Positions 8,301 to 15,997 are shown, counted from the first letter of the stretch. The stretch: 30,248 bases of DNA from Halpernia sp048269545 (GCF_048269545.1 NZ_JBLXIJ010000014.1:1-30248), one strand, 5' to 3'. Notes: generated from the sequence alone by a model not told the origin. A program made the numbers and translations.

Positions 8301-8668
8301 TTAAAAAAATTTTTGTCGGTAACAATTTCGTTACTTGTATCGCCTTCTCTTATATGCATTTGTCCTTCAAAACTAACATATCTTGTTAAAGCACCGCCAA
8401 TGAAAATAAAAACGAAAGCCATATGAAATGCTAAAACGGGCCATTTTTCTCTTCTCCAAAGCCTGTATCTATTTATATTTCCAAAAAAGTTTAAAATTAA
8501 AATAATCATAATGAGCTCAAACCACTTCGATTCATATATTAAAGCTTTTGCAGTAGGTGTTCCATAATCATTTTCAAGAAAAGTAGCATACGCCATAGAG
8601 AAAGCATAAAGCAGTAAAAGAACGGCCATTGTTCGAGTGGAAATGAGTATGCTTTGGATTTTTTTCAT
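5369..8668 (-). CDS. ccsBA: Fused cytochrome c biogenesis protein CcsBA (ResB-CcsA)
   Basis: About 1099 residues, the fused System II heme exporter and cytochrome c synthase. The N-terminal third is the ResB/CcsB part, with early membrane spans and then a large periplasmic domain. A span around residue 450 leads into a second periplasmic region of roughly 300 residues, and the C-terminal third is the multi-span CcsA part. The heme-handling WWD motif WGRYWSWDPKETW starts near residue 997. Candidate heme-ligand histidines occur in LIVHVAVITSS, ISGHAPWSNGYE and SGLHSY (near residue 1061). A longer reading would need a TTG at 8689 that lies within the -7 box, so the ATG at 8668 (MKKIQSIL) is chosen. 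The product should attach heme to periplasmic c-type cytochromes. Confidence 0.93.
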   Translation of the reverse strand: MKKIQSILISTRTMAVLLLLYAFSMAYATFLENDYGTPTAKALIYESKWFELIMIILILNFFGNINRYRLWRREKWPVLAFHMAFVFIFIGGALTRYVSFEGQMHIREGDTSNEIVTDKNFFKIQIEDKGDILNYPDIAYMMTPDLVRENSLIGKIFPHKFSAAYDYRGKQISVKQVSYIQRKKDSLVVSPNGQNYLHIVTAGQTGRQNLYIKPGEAKSLNGTLVTYNRAIDGAIEFNDTSGTMMLKTPEDATFMTMATQKTGATKKDEFQPLVLRSLYSIKDLKLVIPEGVKKGKLIYFQGDKNKDKNLADMLSVEVQGPKSKQLVNLSVERGNPDAYKQITLDGLNIILGFGPKIYNTPFSLKLDKFVMETYPGSASPSAYESHIQIVDKGKETPYKIYMNHVLSHDGYRFFQSSFDPDRKGTILSVNHDFWGTAFTYIGYNLLFLSLFITLFWKGTHFWKLNKNLKVVKRKKMLAVVLLLLSFGINAQKIETHSTTDGSRENVYSSEDAHNHEDAALLTSQNPEVQKPTVGPLKTAQVIPADVIISKNKIDKTHADKFGYLLVQNYEGRIVPMNTQALDVLRKLYKKDEFKGSDGKSLDANQWFLSINTDTPSWTMVPIIKVGAKGGDLLKKKTKANDDGYTTLMSMFPSDGKGNLHYVLEEDYQAAFRKKPGDQTNYDKEVIAVNDRVQVFNEFFSGQFMRIVPVQNDPNNTWHSWLDQNMEPDEASQKVMGPYFAEVLAAEQSGDWSKADSELTKLSNYQQLWGKNVVPAKSKVNLEVFMNKVNLNFKLLIFYTIIGGLLILLGFVELFKPTKILNKTIKVIIGVGAVGYFLHFLGLVARWYISGHAPWSNGYEAIIFISWVGITAGLVLYRNSNALIPAAGFLVAVIMMGFAHGGSALDPQITPLVPVLKSYWLIVHVAVITSSYGFFALSMIIAVITLVFYIIANKKLYHFHHDTTLKELTIVSEMSLTVGLFALTVGNFLGGIWANESWGRYWSWDPKETWAFISIIVYAFVLHMRLVPGLRGRWTFHVAAMFAFCSMVMTYFGVNYYLSGLHSYAAGDPVPIPIWVWLGLAFMLSLAIASYLKFRYLKKN

Positions 8669-8686
8669 AAGAAGAGTAATAAACCA

Positions 8687-8694
8687 CAAAAATA
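8687..8694 (-). promoter_or_regulatory. Putative -7 box of ccsBA
   Basis: On the minus strand TATTTTTG is an exact TAnnTTTG match 18 bp upstream of the ATG at 8668. It covers the alternative TTG at 8689, which argues against that start. The -33 element is unclear. Confidence 0.45.
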
Positions 8695-8781
8695 AGAATG
8701 ATAATTAAGATAGACTAATAATTTACCAGTTTTTAAGTTTGATATTAATCAGAAAATTAAATAACTTTAAGTAAAAAATAT

Positions 8782-8789
8782 TAAATTTG
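8782..8789 (+). promoter_or_regulatory. Putative -7 box of ftsK
   Basis: TAAATTTG is an exact match to TAnnTTTG, 13 bp before the ftsK ATG, implying a very short leader. The -33 region is poor. Confidence 0.45.
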
Positions 8790-8802
8790 CCTCACTTACA
8801 TT

Positions 8803-11193
8803 ATGGAAAAAAAATATAAAATCCCCCGTCAAAATAAAGTAGAATCTTCTAAAATTCTTTCAAAACCAAGAATCTTTTTCGGTGTTTTATTTGTTATTTC
8901 ATCTTTTGTTCTCACACTTTCTTTTATTTCATATTTAATGAAATGGAAAGCAGATCAAAGCCAAGCTGGAACAATGCTCGATAAAACAATAAAATCTGAT
9001 AATATTTTTGGAAAAATTGGAGATTGGCTGGGTAATTTTTTCATTTTCGATAGTATAGGAATTGCTGCTTTTATTGTTGCCTTTCTTTGTTTAGTAACTG
9101 GTTTTTTAATTTTGAAAAAACATTATTTTAAACCTTGGAAAACTTTTGGTCATTCCCTCTTTTTCATTTGTTGGTTGCCTATTTTTATGGGCGCAATTAC
9201 GGGCGGAACTGGTGTTTTAAGCGGCGTTTATGGTTATCAAATAATGGACCTTTTAAATTCTATCATTGGGACTTTTGGTTTATGGATGGTCCTTTTGGTA
9301 AGTATTGGTCTTTATTTTATTTTAGAATTTAATCTAAATCCGTCCAACGTAAAATCAAAATTAAATGATTTAAATGATAATACAATTGGTAGAGTAAGAG
9401 GATTAATGCCTAATTCGGAAGAAAAATTTGAAGCAGACGAAGAGTTGGAAAATGAAGAAAATAAAGATTTAGCTGTAAAAGATTTAGAATCTGCTCCTTT
9501 ACATCTTCATGTAACAAGTGATATTGAACCAATAAAAACACCAAATCAAACTTCTTTTAGTTCCAATCCAGTAAAATTAGAAACAAATTCAGCAGAAGAT
9601 AATATTAAATTTGAAGTTGAAGTTGCCAAAGAAGAGTTAGATGAGTTTGATAAAAAAGCAAATGAATTGGTTCAAAAACACGGCGAATACGACCATCGTT
9701 TAGAATTGGCAAAATTTCAAATGCCCACAATTGATCTTTTAAAAGATTATGGTCCCGAAGAAATACACGTCAATCAAGAAGAATTAGAGGAAAATAAAAA
9801 TAAAATTGTTGGTTTACTAAAAAATTTCAATGTTGGAATTGCAGAAATAAAAGCGACAATTGGACCCACTGTTACTTTATATGAAATCGTTCCGGAAGCT
9901 GGAATTCGCGTTTCTGCGGTGAAAAAATTACAAGATGATATCGCTCTAAATCTTTCCGCTTTGGGAATTAGAATTATCGCGCCGATGCCCGGAAAAGGTA
10001 CCATTGGAATTGAAGTTCCAAGAAAAAATCCAACAATGGTTTCTATGCGTTCCGTAATTTCGTCAGCAAAATTCCAGAATACAGATATGGATTTGCCTGT
10101 CGTTTTTGGAAAAACAATTTCCAATGAAGTTTTTATGGCAGATTTAGCAAAAATGCCGCATTTATTAATGGCGGGTGCAACTGGACAAGGAAAATCTGTC
10201 GGTATTAACGCAATTTTAACTTCACTTTTATTTAAAAAACATCCAAGTGAATTAAAATTTGTGATGGTGGATCCGAAAAAAGTAGAACTTTCATTATATT
10301 CAAAAATTGAACGCCATTATTTAGCCAAACTTCCAGATGGAGAAGATGCGATAATTACTGATACACACAAAGTTATCAATACTTTAAATTCACTTTGTAT
10401 TGAAATGGATCAACGTTATGATTTATTGAAAAATGCATTTTGTAAAAATTTAAAAGAATATAATAAGAAGTTTTCTCAGCGGAAATTAAATCCAGAAAAT
10501 GGACATCGTTATTTACCTTACATTGTTTTAGTAGTTGATGAATTTGCAGATTTAATTATGACTGCAGGCAAAGAAGTAGAACAACCAATTGCTCGTTTGG
10601 CGCAACTCGCAAGAGCTGTAGGAATTCATTTAATTGTTGCCACACAAAGACCTTCCGTCAACGTAATTACGGGAATGATAAAAGCGAATTTCCCTGCGAG
10701 AGCCGCTTTTCGTGTGATTTCAAGTGTAGATTCTCGAACTATTTTAGATTCTCCCGGAGCAGATCAATTGATTGGAAAAGGCGATATGCTTTATTTTAAT
10801 GGAAACGAAATTTTGCGTTTGCAATGTGCTTTTGTAGATACGCCAGAAGTTGAAAGATTGGCGGATTTTATTGGCGAACAAAAAGGTTTTGCAAGTGCAT
10901 TCATGTTACCAGAATATTCTTCAGACGAAACTACTTCCACAGTTGGAGCCTTTGATCCAAACGAAAAAGATCCACTTTTTGAAGATGCAGCAAGAATTGT
11001 AGTTTCTACGCAACAAGGTTCAACTTCAATGCTCCAAAGACAATTAAAACTCGGTTACAACAGAGCTGGAAGAATTATGGATCAGTTGGAATCTTGTGGA
11101 ATTGTGGGCGGTTTTAATGGCGCAAAAGCAAGAGAAGTTCAGATTTCTGACCTGCGTTCTTTGGATAATTTTTTAGAGGAATTGAAGAAATAG
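8803..11193 (+). CDS. ftsK: DNA translocase FtsK
   Basis: A 796-residue FtsK/SpoIIIE motor that pumps DNA at the division septum and activates Xer recombination at dif. Four membrane segments lie in residues 24-175 (about 25-46, 84-105, 116-136 and 152-175). An acidic linker of about 120 residues follows. The motor core has Walker A GATGQGKS at 458-465, Walker B VLVVDE at 575-580, and ATQRPSVNVITG at 613-624. The winged-helix gamma domain, which reads KOPS sequences, spans about 722-785. The linker is short compared with E. coli FtsK, as usual in Bacteroidota. Its stop lies 3 bp from the stop of the convergent XRE gene, leaving no room for an intergenic terminator. Confidence 0.97.
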   Translation: MEKKYKIPRQNKVESSKILSKPRIFFGVLFVISSFVLTLSFISYLMKWKADQSQAGTMLDKTIKSDNIFGKIGDWLGNFFIFDSIGIAAFIVAFLCLVTGFLILKKHYFKPWKTFGHSLFFICWLPIFMGAITGGTGVLSGVYGYQIMDLLNSIIGTFGLWMVLLVSIGLYFILEFNLNPSNVKSKLNDLNDNTIGRVRGLMPNSEEKFEADEELENEENKDLAVKDLESAPLHLHVTSDIEPIKTPNQTSFSSNPVKLETNSAEDNIKFEVEVAKEELDEFDKKANELVQKHGEYDHRLELAKFQMPTIDLLKDYGPEEIHVNQEELEENKNKIVGLLKNFNVGIAEIKATIGPTVTLYEIVPEAGIRVSAVKKLQDDIALNLSALGIRIIAPMPGKGTIGIEVPRKNPTMVSMRSVISSAKFQNTDMDLPVVFGKTISNEVFMADLAKMPHLLMAGATGQGKSVGINAILTSLLFKKHPSELKFVMVDPKKVELSLYSKIERHYLAKLPDGEDAIITDTHKVINTLNSLCIEMDQRYDLLKNAFCKNLKEYNKKFSQRKLNPENGHRYLPYIVLVVDEFADLIMTAGKEVEQPIARLAQLARAVGIHLIVATQRPSVNVITGMIKANFPARAAFRVISSVDSRTILDSPGADQLIGKGDMLYFNGNEILRLQCAFVDTPEVERLADFIGEQKGFASAFMLPEYSSDETTSTVGAFDPNEKDPLFEDAARIVVSTQQGSTSMLQRQLKLGYNRAGRIMDQLESCGIVGGFNGAKAREVQISDLRSLDNFLEELKK

Positions 11194-11196
11194 GTT

Positions 11197-11535
11197 TTAA
11201 TCTTTAGTTTTATTTCCCTCAATTAAATTCCTTAAAAAAACAATTTCTTCTTTTAAGGAATTGATATGATTAACTTCATTATATATAATAGTGCCGTTCT
11301 GAGCATTTCCAAGGTTTTCATAGACAATATTTGCAGCTTTTTCACCAAATAAAACTGAAATTGAAACATTTAATATCTCTGCAATTTTCTGAATTTTTGG
11401 AACGGTTAATCTATTATCCTCTTTTTCTAATCTTCCATAATTACTTTGTGAAACTTCAAGTTCATAAGCCATATACTCTTGTTTAAAGCCCTTTTCTTCT
11501 CTAAGTTTTCTAATTCTTGAACCTATAGTATTCAT
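11197..11535 (-). CDS. XRE-family helix-turn-helix regulator
   Basis: A 112-residue DNA-binding protein. The Cro/C1-type HTH lies at residues 6-62, with the recognition region EYMAYELEVSQSNYGRLEKE. The C-terminus (about 90-106) is a short predicted coiled coil, suggesting dimerisation. An in-frame ATG at 11595 would add 20 unconserved-looking residues; MNTIGSRIRKLREEKG is the typical start of this regulator type, so 11535 is preferred. It is divergent from the Cys-rich secreted protein gene, with 49 to 109 bp between starts depending on the start chosen, and is the obvious candidate regulator of that gene; this is inference. Confidence 0.8.
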   Translation of the reverse strand: MNTIGSRIRKLREEKGFKQEYMAYELEVSQSNYGRLEKEDNRLTVPKIQKIAEILNVSISVLFGEKAANIVYENLGNAQNGTIIYNEVNHINSLKEEIVFLRNLIEGNKTKD

Positions 11536-11644
11536 ATTAGAAATATTCTTATGCGCTAAATTAATATTTTTATTTAATATTTTAATTAATTTCATTTAAT
11601 TAATTTGCAATTTTACTTTAGTTAAACAAAAAAAAATAACTATT

Positions 11645-12298
11645 ATGAAAAACCTTCTATTATTACTATCATTTACAATTTGTAGTTTGGCAAGTGCAAA
11701 AAACAACACGATTATGCCAGATTTATTAGAATCGGCTGCCGTAACAACTCCTAAATTTGATTATTTAGAAAAGTTGAATTTAGAAAAATCTAGCGCATTT
11801 GATTTTGAAAAAATTTCTAAGTATTTAAAGCTGAATGAAAACTACAAAGATGTACTAGTAAATAAAGTTTATAAATCTAGACTTACTGATAATTATTTCG
11901 TTTTATTAAATAATAACAGAGTATTGCGAATATCAACTGAACATGAAAAATTTTATATTCTTATTGATCTCAATGTGAATAGCTTATTTGACATGCAAGG
12001 AAATGGCGGAGTTCTTTTGCATGATAATCTTAATAATATAAATGATTCATTTACATTTAAAAATGGTGTAATTCAAAAAAAACTTGGAGGACCAGGAGAA
12101 CCAAGTTTACGTGATTTTTGTCAAAGAACTACATCTGAAACTTTCAATGAGTGTTTCAACAGAGAATCTGCTGAGTTTTGCGATAGCTTTATTTCAACAG
12201 CAGCTTACGTAACACATCCAGAAATTGCGGTCCTAATTGCAGCTGGTTGTTCTTGCTATGAAGTGAAACCTGTAAAAAAAACAATAACAGCTGCGTAA
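11645..12298 (+). CDS. Secreted protein with Cys-rich C-terminus, unknown function
   Basis: A 217-residue protein not assigned to any family. A signal peptide is clear (residues 1-18, ending SLASA). Residues 19-145 are polar and probably beta/alpha. A Gly-Gly-Pro-Gly turn at 148-151 separates a C-terminal segment with five cysteines (159, 170, 179, 202, 204) and a hydrophobic stretch (about 182-200). Disulfides are likely in the periplasm or outside the cell. The layout resembles a carrier plus a small Cys-rich domain, but no processing site can be proven. It is divergent from an XRE regulator and followed by a 15-bp perfect hairpin terminator. Confidence 0.7.
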   Translation: MKNLLLLLSFTICSLASAKNNTIMPDLLESAAVTTPKFDYLEKLNLEKSSAFDFEKISKYLKLNENYKDVLVNKVYKSRLTDNYFVLLNNNRVLRISTEHEKFYILIDLNVNSLFDMQGNGGVLLHDNLNNINDSFTFKNGVIQKKLGGPGEPSLRDFCQRTTSETFNECFNRESAEFCDSFISTAAYVTHPEIAVLIAAGCSCYEVKPVKKTITAA

Positions 12299-12336
12299 AA
12301 TACTATCCAATTACAAATTACTCTACAAATTACTTT

Positions 12337-12373
12337 AAAAGATAAGAATTAATCGAAATAATTCTTATCTTTT
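12337..12373 (+). terminator. Long hairpin terminator after the Cys-rich protein gene
   Basis: A perfect 15-bp stem (12337-12351 with 12359-12373) encloses a 7-nt loop. The right arm ends in TTTT. It is nearly symmetric, so it may act in both directions. Confidence 0.7.
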
Positions 12374-12406
12374 AAATTTATTCCTCTTTAAAACAAAATT
12401 TCATCA

Positions 12407-13174
12407 ATGAGAAATACTGTTCTATTTATTTTACTTTTTTCTACATTAAATATTTATGCTCAGAATAAATTATTAATAACGTATAATCTACATTATAAAC
12501 CTAGTAAAGATTTTAATAAATTTGAAGATGAAAGTTTCTACTTACAAATAGATACTAATTCAAAAACTTCAATATTTAAAAGCATTGGGCAATTTAAGGC
12601 TGATTCAATTTTAAATGGTAGTGCTATAATAAACTTATCTTTCTTTAAAACTAATCAAAGTAGGTTTACAAATACAATATTTTACAATTATTCTACGAAA
12701 ATTCTAGGCGAGGATAATAATTTTGGTAGTCAAAAATTGAAATATGAAATCGAAAATTTTAAAATATTATGGGATTTAGTAGCTGAGCAAAAAACCATAA
12801 ATTCTTATAAAGTTTCAAAAGCGGAATGTGAATTATTTGGACGAAAATGGATTGCATGGTACACAGTTGAAATTCCAATTCAAGAAGGTCCTTATAAATT
12901 TAAAGGTCTACCTGGTTTAATTTTACAAATTAGTGATAGTAAAAATGAATATAATTATAATTTTTCAGGTCTTTCAAAAAACCTTGATTTAAAAATAATT
13001 TCTCCACCATCAAAAATAATAACTCATAAGGAATTCCTAGATGCAAAAATAAAACTAAAAAATAATCCGTACTCATCAATACCTGGTTTTGAAATTTTAG
13101 AGGGTAATATAAAAAAAACAATAGAGGAAAAATTTAAAATGAAAGAAAAATTAGAAAATAATCCAATCGAATAA
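12407..13174 (+). CDS. GLPGLI-family secreted protein
   Basis: A 255-residue protein with a signal peptide (residues 1-18, ending NIYAQ) and the diagnostic motif GLPGLI at 167-172, in the context GPYKFKGLPGLILQI. This family is widespread in Bacteroidota, often in several copies, and has no established function. WIAWYTVEIP just before the motif is also typical. A lone cysteine lies at 141. It sits in a small accessory islet between ftsK and the lolA-like gene, after the Cys-rich secreted protein, and its own regulation is not evident. Confidence 0.87.
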   Translation: MRNTVLFILLFSTLNIYAQNKLLITYNLHYKPSKDFNKFEDESFYLQIDTNSKTSIFKSIGQFKADSILNGSAIINLSFFKTNQSRFTNTIFYNYSTKILGEDNNFGSQKLKYEIENFKILWDLVAEQKTINSYKVSKAECELFGRKWIAWYTVEIPIQEGPYKFKGLPGLILQISDSKNEYNYNFSGLSKNLDLKIISPPSKIITHKEFLDAKIKLKNNPYSSIPGFEILEGNIKKTIEEKFKMKEKLENNPIE

Positions 13175-13257
13175 GTTAAGAAATTGGCTCTATTTAAATT
13201 ATCATTAATTATTAAGAAAATTGGAATTAAATTCCTACATTTACAAAAACAAAAATT

Positions 13258-13458
13258 ATGTATTACTTATTACAAAAAATAAAAAATTTAAAAGTACTAA
13301 TTGTTATATTTTTTATTTTTTCCGTAACATTAACGTTATTTGCGTATTTTAAAATGACACATGTATTTTACAGTTCTTATATATTCGCAATATTATTATT
13401 ATTCCAATTGGTTATTGTTTTTTTAATAATTAAAAATATATTTTGGAAACAACAGTAA
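13258..13458 (+). CDS. Small two-span membrane protein, hypothetical
   Basis: A 66-residue protein with two hydrophobic segments (about residues 12-30 and 38-60) separated by a short polar turn. It has a basic N-terminus (LLQKIKNLK) and C-terminus (IKNIFWKQQ). No family was recognised. It has an ATG start and is followed by a strong perfect-palindrome terminator, which supports it being a real gene. It could belong with the GLPGLI gene 83 bp upstream, though the gap leaves room for its own promoter. Confidence 0.5.
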   Translation: MYYLLQKIKNLKVLIVIFFIFSVTLTLFAYFKMTHVFYSSYIFAILLLFQLVIVFLIIKNIFWKQQ

Positions 13459-13501
13459 TTAAATACTTATTTAAATTTATTATTTAATAATTTTAAAAAT
13501 T

Positions 13502-13538
13502 AAATTCATTCAAAATTTTGAATGAATTTTTTGTTTTT
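13502..13538 (+). terminator. Terminator after the small membrane protein gene
   Basis: A 28-bp perfect palindrome (13502-13529) whose arms are AAATTCATTCAAAA and its complement, followed by a T-rich tract. Confidence 0.8.
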
Positions 13539-13550
13539 TTATAATAAATA

Positions 13551-13587
13551 TGCTGCCCCCCAAAAACCGTACAACTTTTTTGGAGGA
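13551..13587 (+). mobile_element. Possible solo insertion-sequence end
   Basis: TGCTGCCCCCCAAAAA followed by an imperfect complementary TTTTTTGGAGG stands out as C/G-rich in AT-rich spacer. It starts 5'-TG and resembles the terminal repeats of IS3-type elements by recollection only. No transposase ORF is near. A separate hairpin, TTTAAGAT/ATCTTAAA, follows at 13588-13613. The remainder of 13459-13726 shows no gene. Confidence 0.3.
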
Positions 13588-13726
13588 TTTAAGATATTAT
13601 TATTAATCTTAAATTAGCAAAATTCTTGGCGTAATTTTTGAAATTAGTTTCGGAAATAATATTAAATTTAAACAAAGGTTTAACTTTTTTAAATTTTTTC
13701 AATCTAAATTTTTGAAAACAAAAAAT

Positions 13727-14368
13727 ATGACATTTATAAAAAAAACAACTTTTCTAATCCTCACTTTTACAATTATCGGATTTGCAAAAGCACAAAGAAT
13801 AGACGCAAAATCTAAAACAATTTTAGATGCGGTTACAAAAAATTACAAATCAAACAACAACACTTATTTTAAATTTGTTTACGGAACAGGAAATGGAAAA
13901 ATAACCAAAACCGAACCCGGAATTTTTTATAGTGCAAAAGATAAATACAAGTTAAAAATTATGGGAACCGAACAAATTTTTGACGGTTCTAAAATTTACA
14001 ACATAAGTGCAGAAGACCATGAAGTGACGATTGCAAAACCAAATGGAAATGAAATGATGTTTTCTCCCCTTAATTATTTGGAGACTTATAATAAAGATTA
14101 CAACGTAAATTATGTAGGAAAAATAAAAGTAAACGGTGTAAATGCAGATAGAATAAAACTAACTCCAATAAAAGATAACGGTATAAAATATGTCTATCTG
14201 TATGTAAATTCTGCAAAAAATCAATTGGTAAAATTGGAGCAATTTTCTAAAGACAATAATATTTCAGTAATCGCAATGAAGGATTACAAAGAAAATCAAA
14301 ATTTAAGCGCAGATATGTTTAGCTTTGATAAAAACCAATATAAAAATTACATCATCACAGAACTTTAA
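13727..14368 (+). CDS. LolA-like outer-membrane lipoprotein carrier protein
   Basis: About 213 residues with a signal peptide (ending GFAKAQ). The mature part follows the LolA pattern: helix KTILDAVTKNYKSNNNTYFKF, strands with PGIFYSAKDKYKLKIMG, and GSKIYNISAEDHEVTI. LolA carries lipoproteins across the periplasm to the outer membrane; Bacteroidota LolA-fold proteins may have wider roles. The longest reading would start at a TTG (13712); the ATG at 13727 gives a normal signal peptide and is preferred. In related genomes this gene normally follows ftsK closely and precedes an LptF/G permease. Here about 2.5 kb of accessory DNA separates it from ftsK. Confidence 0.87.
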   Translation: MTFIKKTTFLILTFTIIGFAKAQRIDAKSKTILDAVTKNYKSNNNTYFKFVYGTGNGKITKTEPGIFYSAKDKYKLKIMGTEQIFDGSKIYNISAEDHEVTIAKPNGNEMMFSPLNYLETYNKDYNVNYVGKIKVNGVNADRIKLTPIKDNGIKYVYLYVNSAKNQLVKLEQFSKDNNISVIAMKDYKENQNLSADMFSFDKNQYKNYIITEL

Positions 14369-14394
14369 AATCTATTAATTTCTGTTAAAATAAC

Positions 14395-14423
14395 GCCTCG
14401 AAGTAAAACTTTGAGGCTTTTTG
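14395..14423 (+). terminator. Terminator after the lolA-like gene
   Basis: The arms GCCTCGAAGT and ACTTTGAGGC pair with one G-T wobble around an AAA loop, followed by TTTTTG. Confidence 0.8.
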
Positions 14424-14425
14424 TT

Positions 14426-14433
14426 TAAATTTG
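14426..14433 (+). promoter_or_regulatory. Putative -7 box of the lptF/G gene
   Basis: TAAATTTG is an exact TAnnTTTG match directly after the lolA terminator and only 4 bp before the ATG at 14438, suggesting a nearly leaderless mRNA. Confidence 0.4.
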
Positions 14434-14437
14434 ACAC

Positions 14438-15886
14438 ATGTTTAAAAAACTGGACCGCTACATCATCAAAACTTTTTTCGGACCCTTTATTTTTATTTTC
14501 AGTGTGTTGTTTTTCATTTTCATTGTTAATATTATTTGGATTCAGCTGGGTCAGTTTTTAGGAAAAGGATTAAGTTATTGGGAAATTCTGAAGCTCCTTT
14601 TTTATATGGGAGTAAGTGTAATTACGTTGGTTTTACCTTTAACAATATTACTTTCTTCCATTATGACTTTTGGGGAATTTGGTGAGAGATATGAACTCGC
14701 CGCAATGAAAGCTGCGGGAATTTCTCTTACCAGAATTATGATGCCACTTTTTTTTACCGTTAGTTATTTAGCTATTCTACTCTTCTTTTTTTCAAATAAT
14801 ATTATCCCAGATTTTCAGCGAAAAGCAAAAAATATGTTTTACAATATTGCTGCAACAAAACCTGCGCTAAATTTCACACCTGGACAATTCATTGATCAAA
14901 TCCCCGGATTCCAAGTTAAATTTGATAAAATCTCTGGAGAAAATGGTGAAAACATTGAAGGCGTTTTTGTTCATAAAAAAGCCAATTCTTTTGAAAACCA
15001 ACAATCTATTGTAGCAAAACGCGGAAAATTATCTCCCGAAAAAAATTATTTAAAATTAAAACTTTATGATGGTTATATTTTTGAAGATGATATTGCAAAC
15101 AAAGATTATAACGAGCGCTTAAAACAACCCGATCAATCTGTAAAATTCGATACTTTGGTTTCCTATTTTGACATTAGTGAATTGACGGAAAAAGCTTTGG
15201 AAGATCAGAAAATTACAGATGATTATCGTTTTGAAAACTATACAGAACTCAATAAAAGTATTAAAGAAAACAGGGAAAACAACAAAATAAATTTTACGGG
15301 AATTAGTGATGAATTCGTGAGTCAAACTAATAATTACATTAATTATGTAGATGCCACATTACCTAAAAAAAAGGTAGTTCAACAAATGAAATTAGATACC
15401 GTAAAAGAAAAGAAAAAGCTGGATATGCTTCTTTCTGCCTATAATAAAATTGAAAGTTTAAAAAATGCAAATTTGGGAAAACAAGAACAGATCCTTGCGT
15501 CTGTAAAATACTACAGTAAAATTGTAATGTATCAACAACGGATTTTTGCGTATTCTGTAACTTGTATTATTTTCTTTTTAATTGGTGCAAGTTTAGGCTC
15601 GATTATCAGAAAAGGTGGAATGGGACTTCCCGTCGTTATTGCAATTGTAATTTTTATAATTTTCTATGTTTTAAATTTAACAGTGGAAAACCTTGCGTGG
15701 TCTGGAGAAATGAATCCTTACATTGCAGCGTGGCTTCCGAATATATTATTATTTCCGTTTGGAATTTGGCTTACTTACAAAGCTTTAACAGATTCACAAG
15801 TTTTTGATATTGAGAAATATAAAATTTGGTTTAAACCCGTGATTGCTTTGTTTACTAAAAATAAAGAACACGAAAGATATCAATAA
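14438..15886 (+). CDS. LptF/LptG-family lipopolysaccharide export permease
   Basis: A 482-residue inner-membrane permease of the YjgP/YjgQ family. LptF and LptG with the ATPase LptB extract LPS and pass it to the periplasmic bridge. The family start LDRYIIKTFFGPFIFIFSVLFFIF is present, with about three spans in residues 10-125. ERYELAAMKAAGISLTRIM (about 85-103) is the conserved cytoplasmic coupling-helix region. A large periplasmic region follows to about 365, and three more spans reach residue 455. Whether it is the LptF or the LptG equivalent cannot be decided here. It is followed by the convergent tpx gene. Confidence 0.9.
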   Translation: MFKKLDRYIIKTFFGPFIFIFSVLFFIFIVNIIWIQLGQFLGKGLSYWEILKLLFYMGVSVITLVLPLTILLSSIMTFGEFGERYELAAMKAAGISLTRIMMPLFFTVSYLAILLFFFSNNIIPDFQRKAKNMFYNIAATKPALNFTPGQFIDQIPGFQVKFDKISGENGENIEGVFVHKKANSFENQQSIVAKRGKLSPEKNYLKLKLYDGYIFEDDIANKDYNERLKQPDQSVKFDTLVSYFDISELTEKALEDQKITDDYRFENYTELNKSIKENRENNKINFTGISDEFVSQTNNYINYVDATLPKKKVVQQMKLDTVKEKKKLDMLLSAYNKIESLKNANLGKQEQILASVKYYSKIVMYQQRIFAYSVTCIIFFLIGASLGSIIRKGGMGLPVVIAIVIFIIFYVLNLTVENLAWSGEMNPYIAAWLPNILLFPFGIWLTYKALTDSQVFDIEKYKIWFKPVIALFTKNKEHERYQ

Positions 15887-15922
15887 AAGTTGTGAAGTTT
15901 AAACTTAATTTTTTTAATATAA

Positions 15923-15956
15923 ATCAAAAAAAAGATTCAGCGGAAACTGAATCTTT
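15923..15956 (-). terminator. Terminator of tpx
   Basis: A 10-bp perfect stem (AAAGATTCAG and CTGAATCTTT) encloses a 6-nt loop. The A-run to its left is the U-run for the minus strand. Confidence 0.75.
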
Positions 15957-15980
15957 GTCATTGCGAGGAACGAAGCAATC
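15957..15980 (+). repeat. Short dispersed-repeat-like fragment with hairpin
   Basis: A 24-bp stretch beginning GTCATTGCGAGGA and ending GAAGCAATC, able to form an ATTGC/GCAAT hairpin. This string is familiar as a recurring intergenic sequence in many bacterial genomes; only one copy is seen here, abutting the tpx terminator. Confidence 0.4.
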
Positions 15981-15997
15981 TGTAGGTTTAAAAAAAA

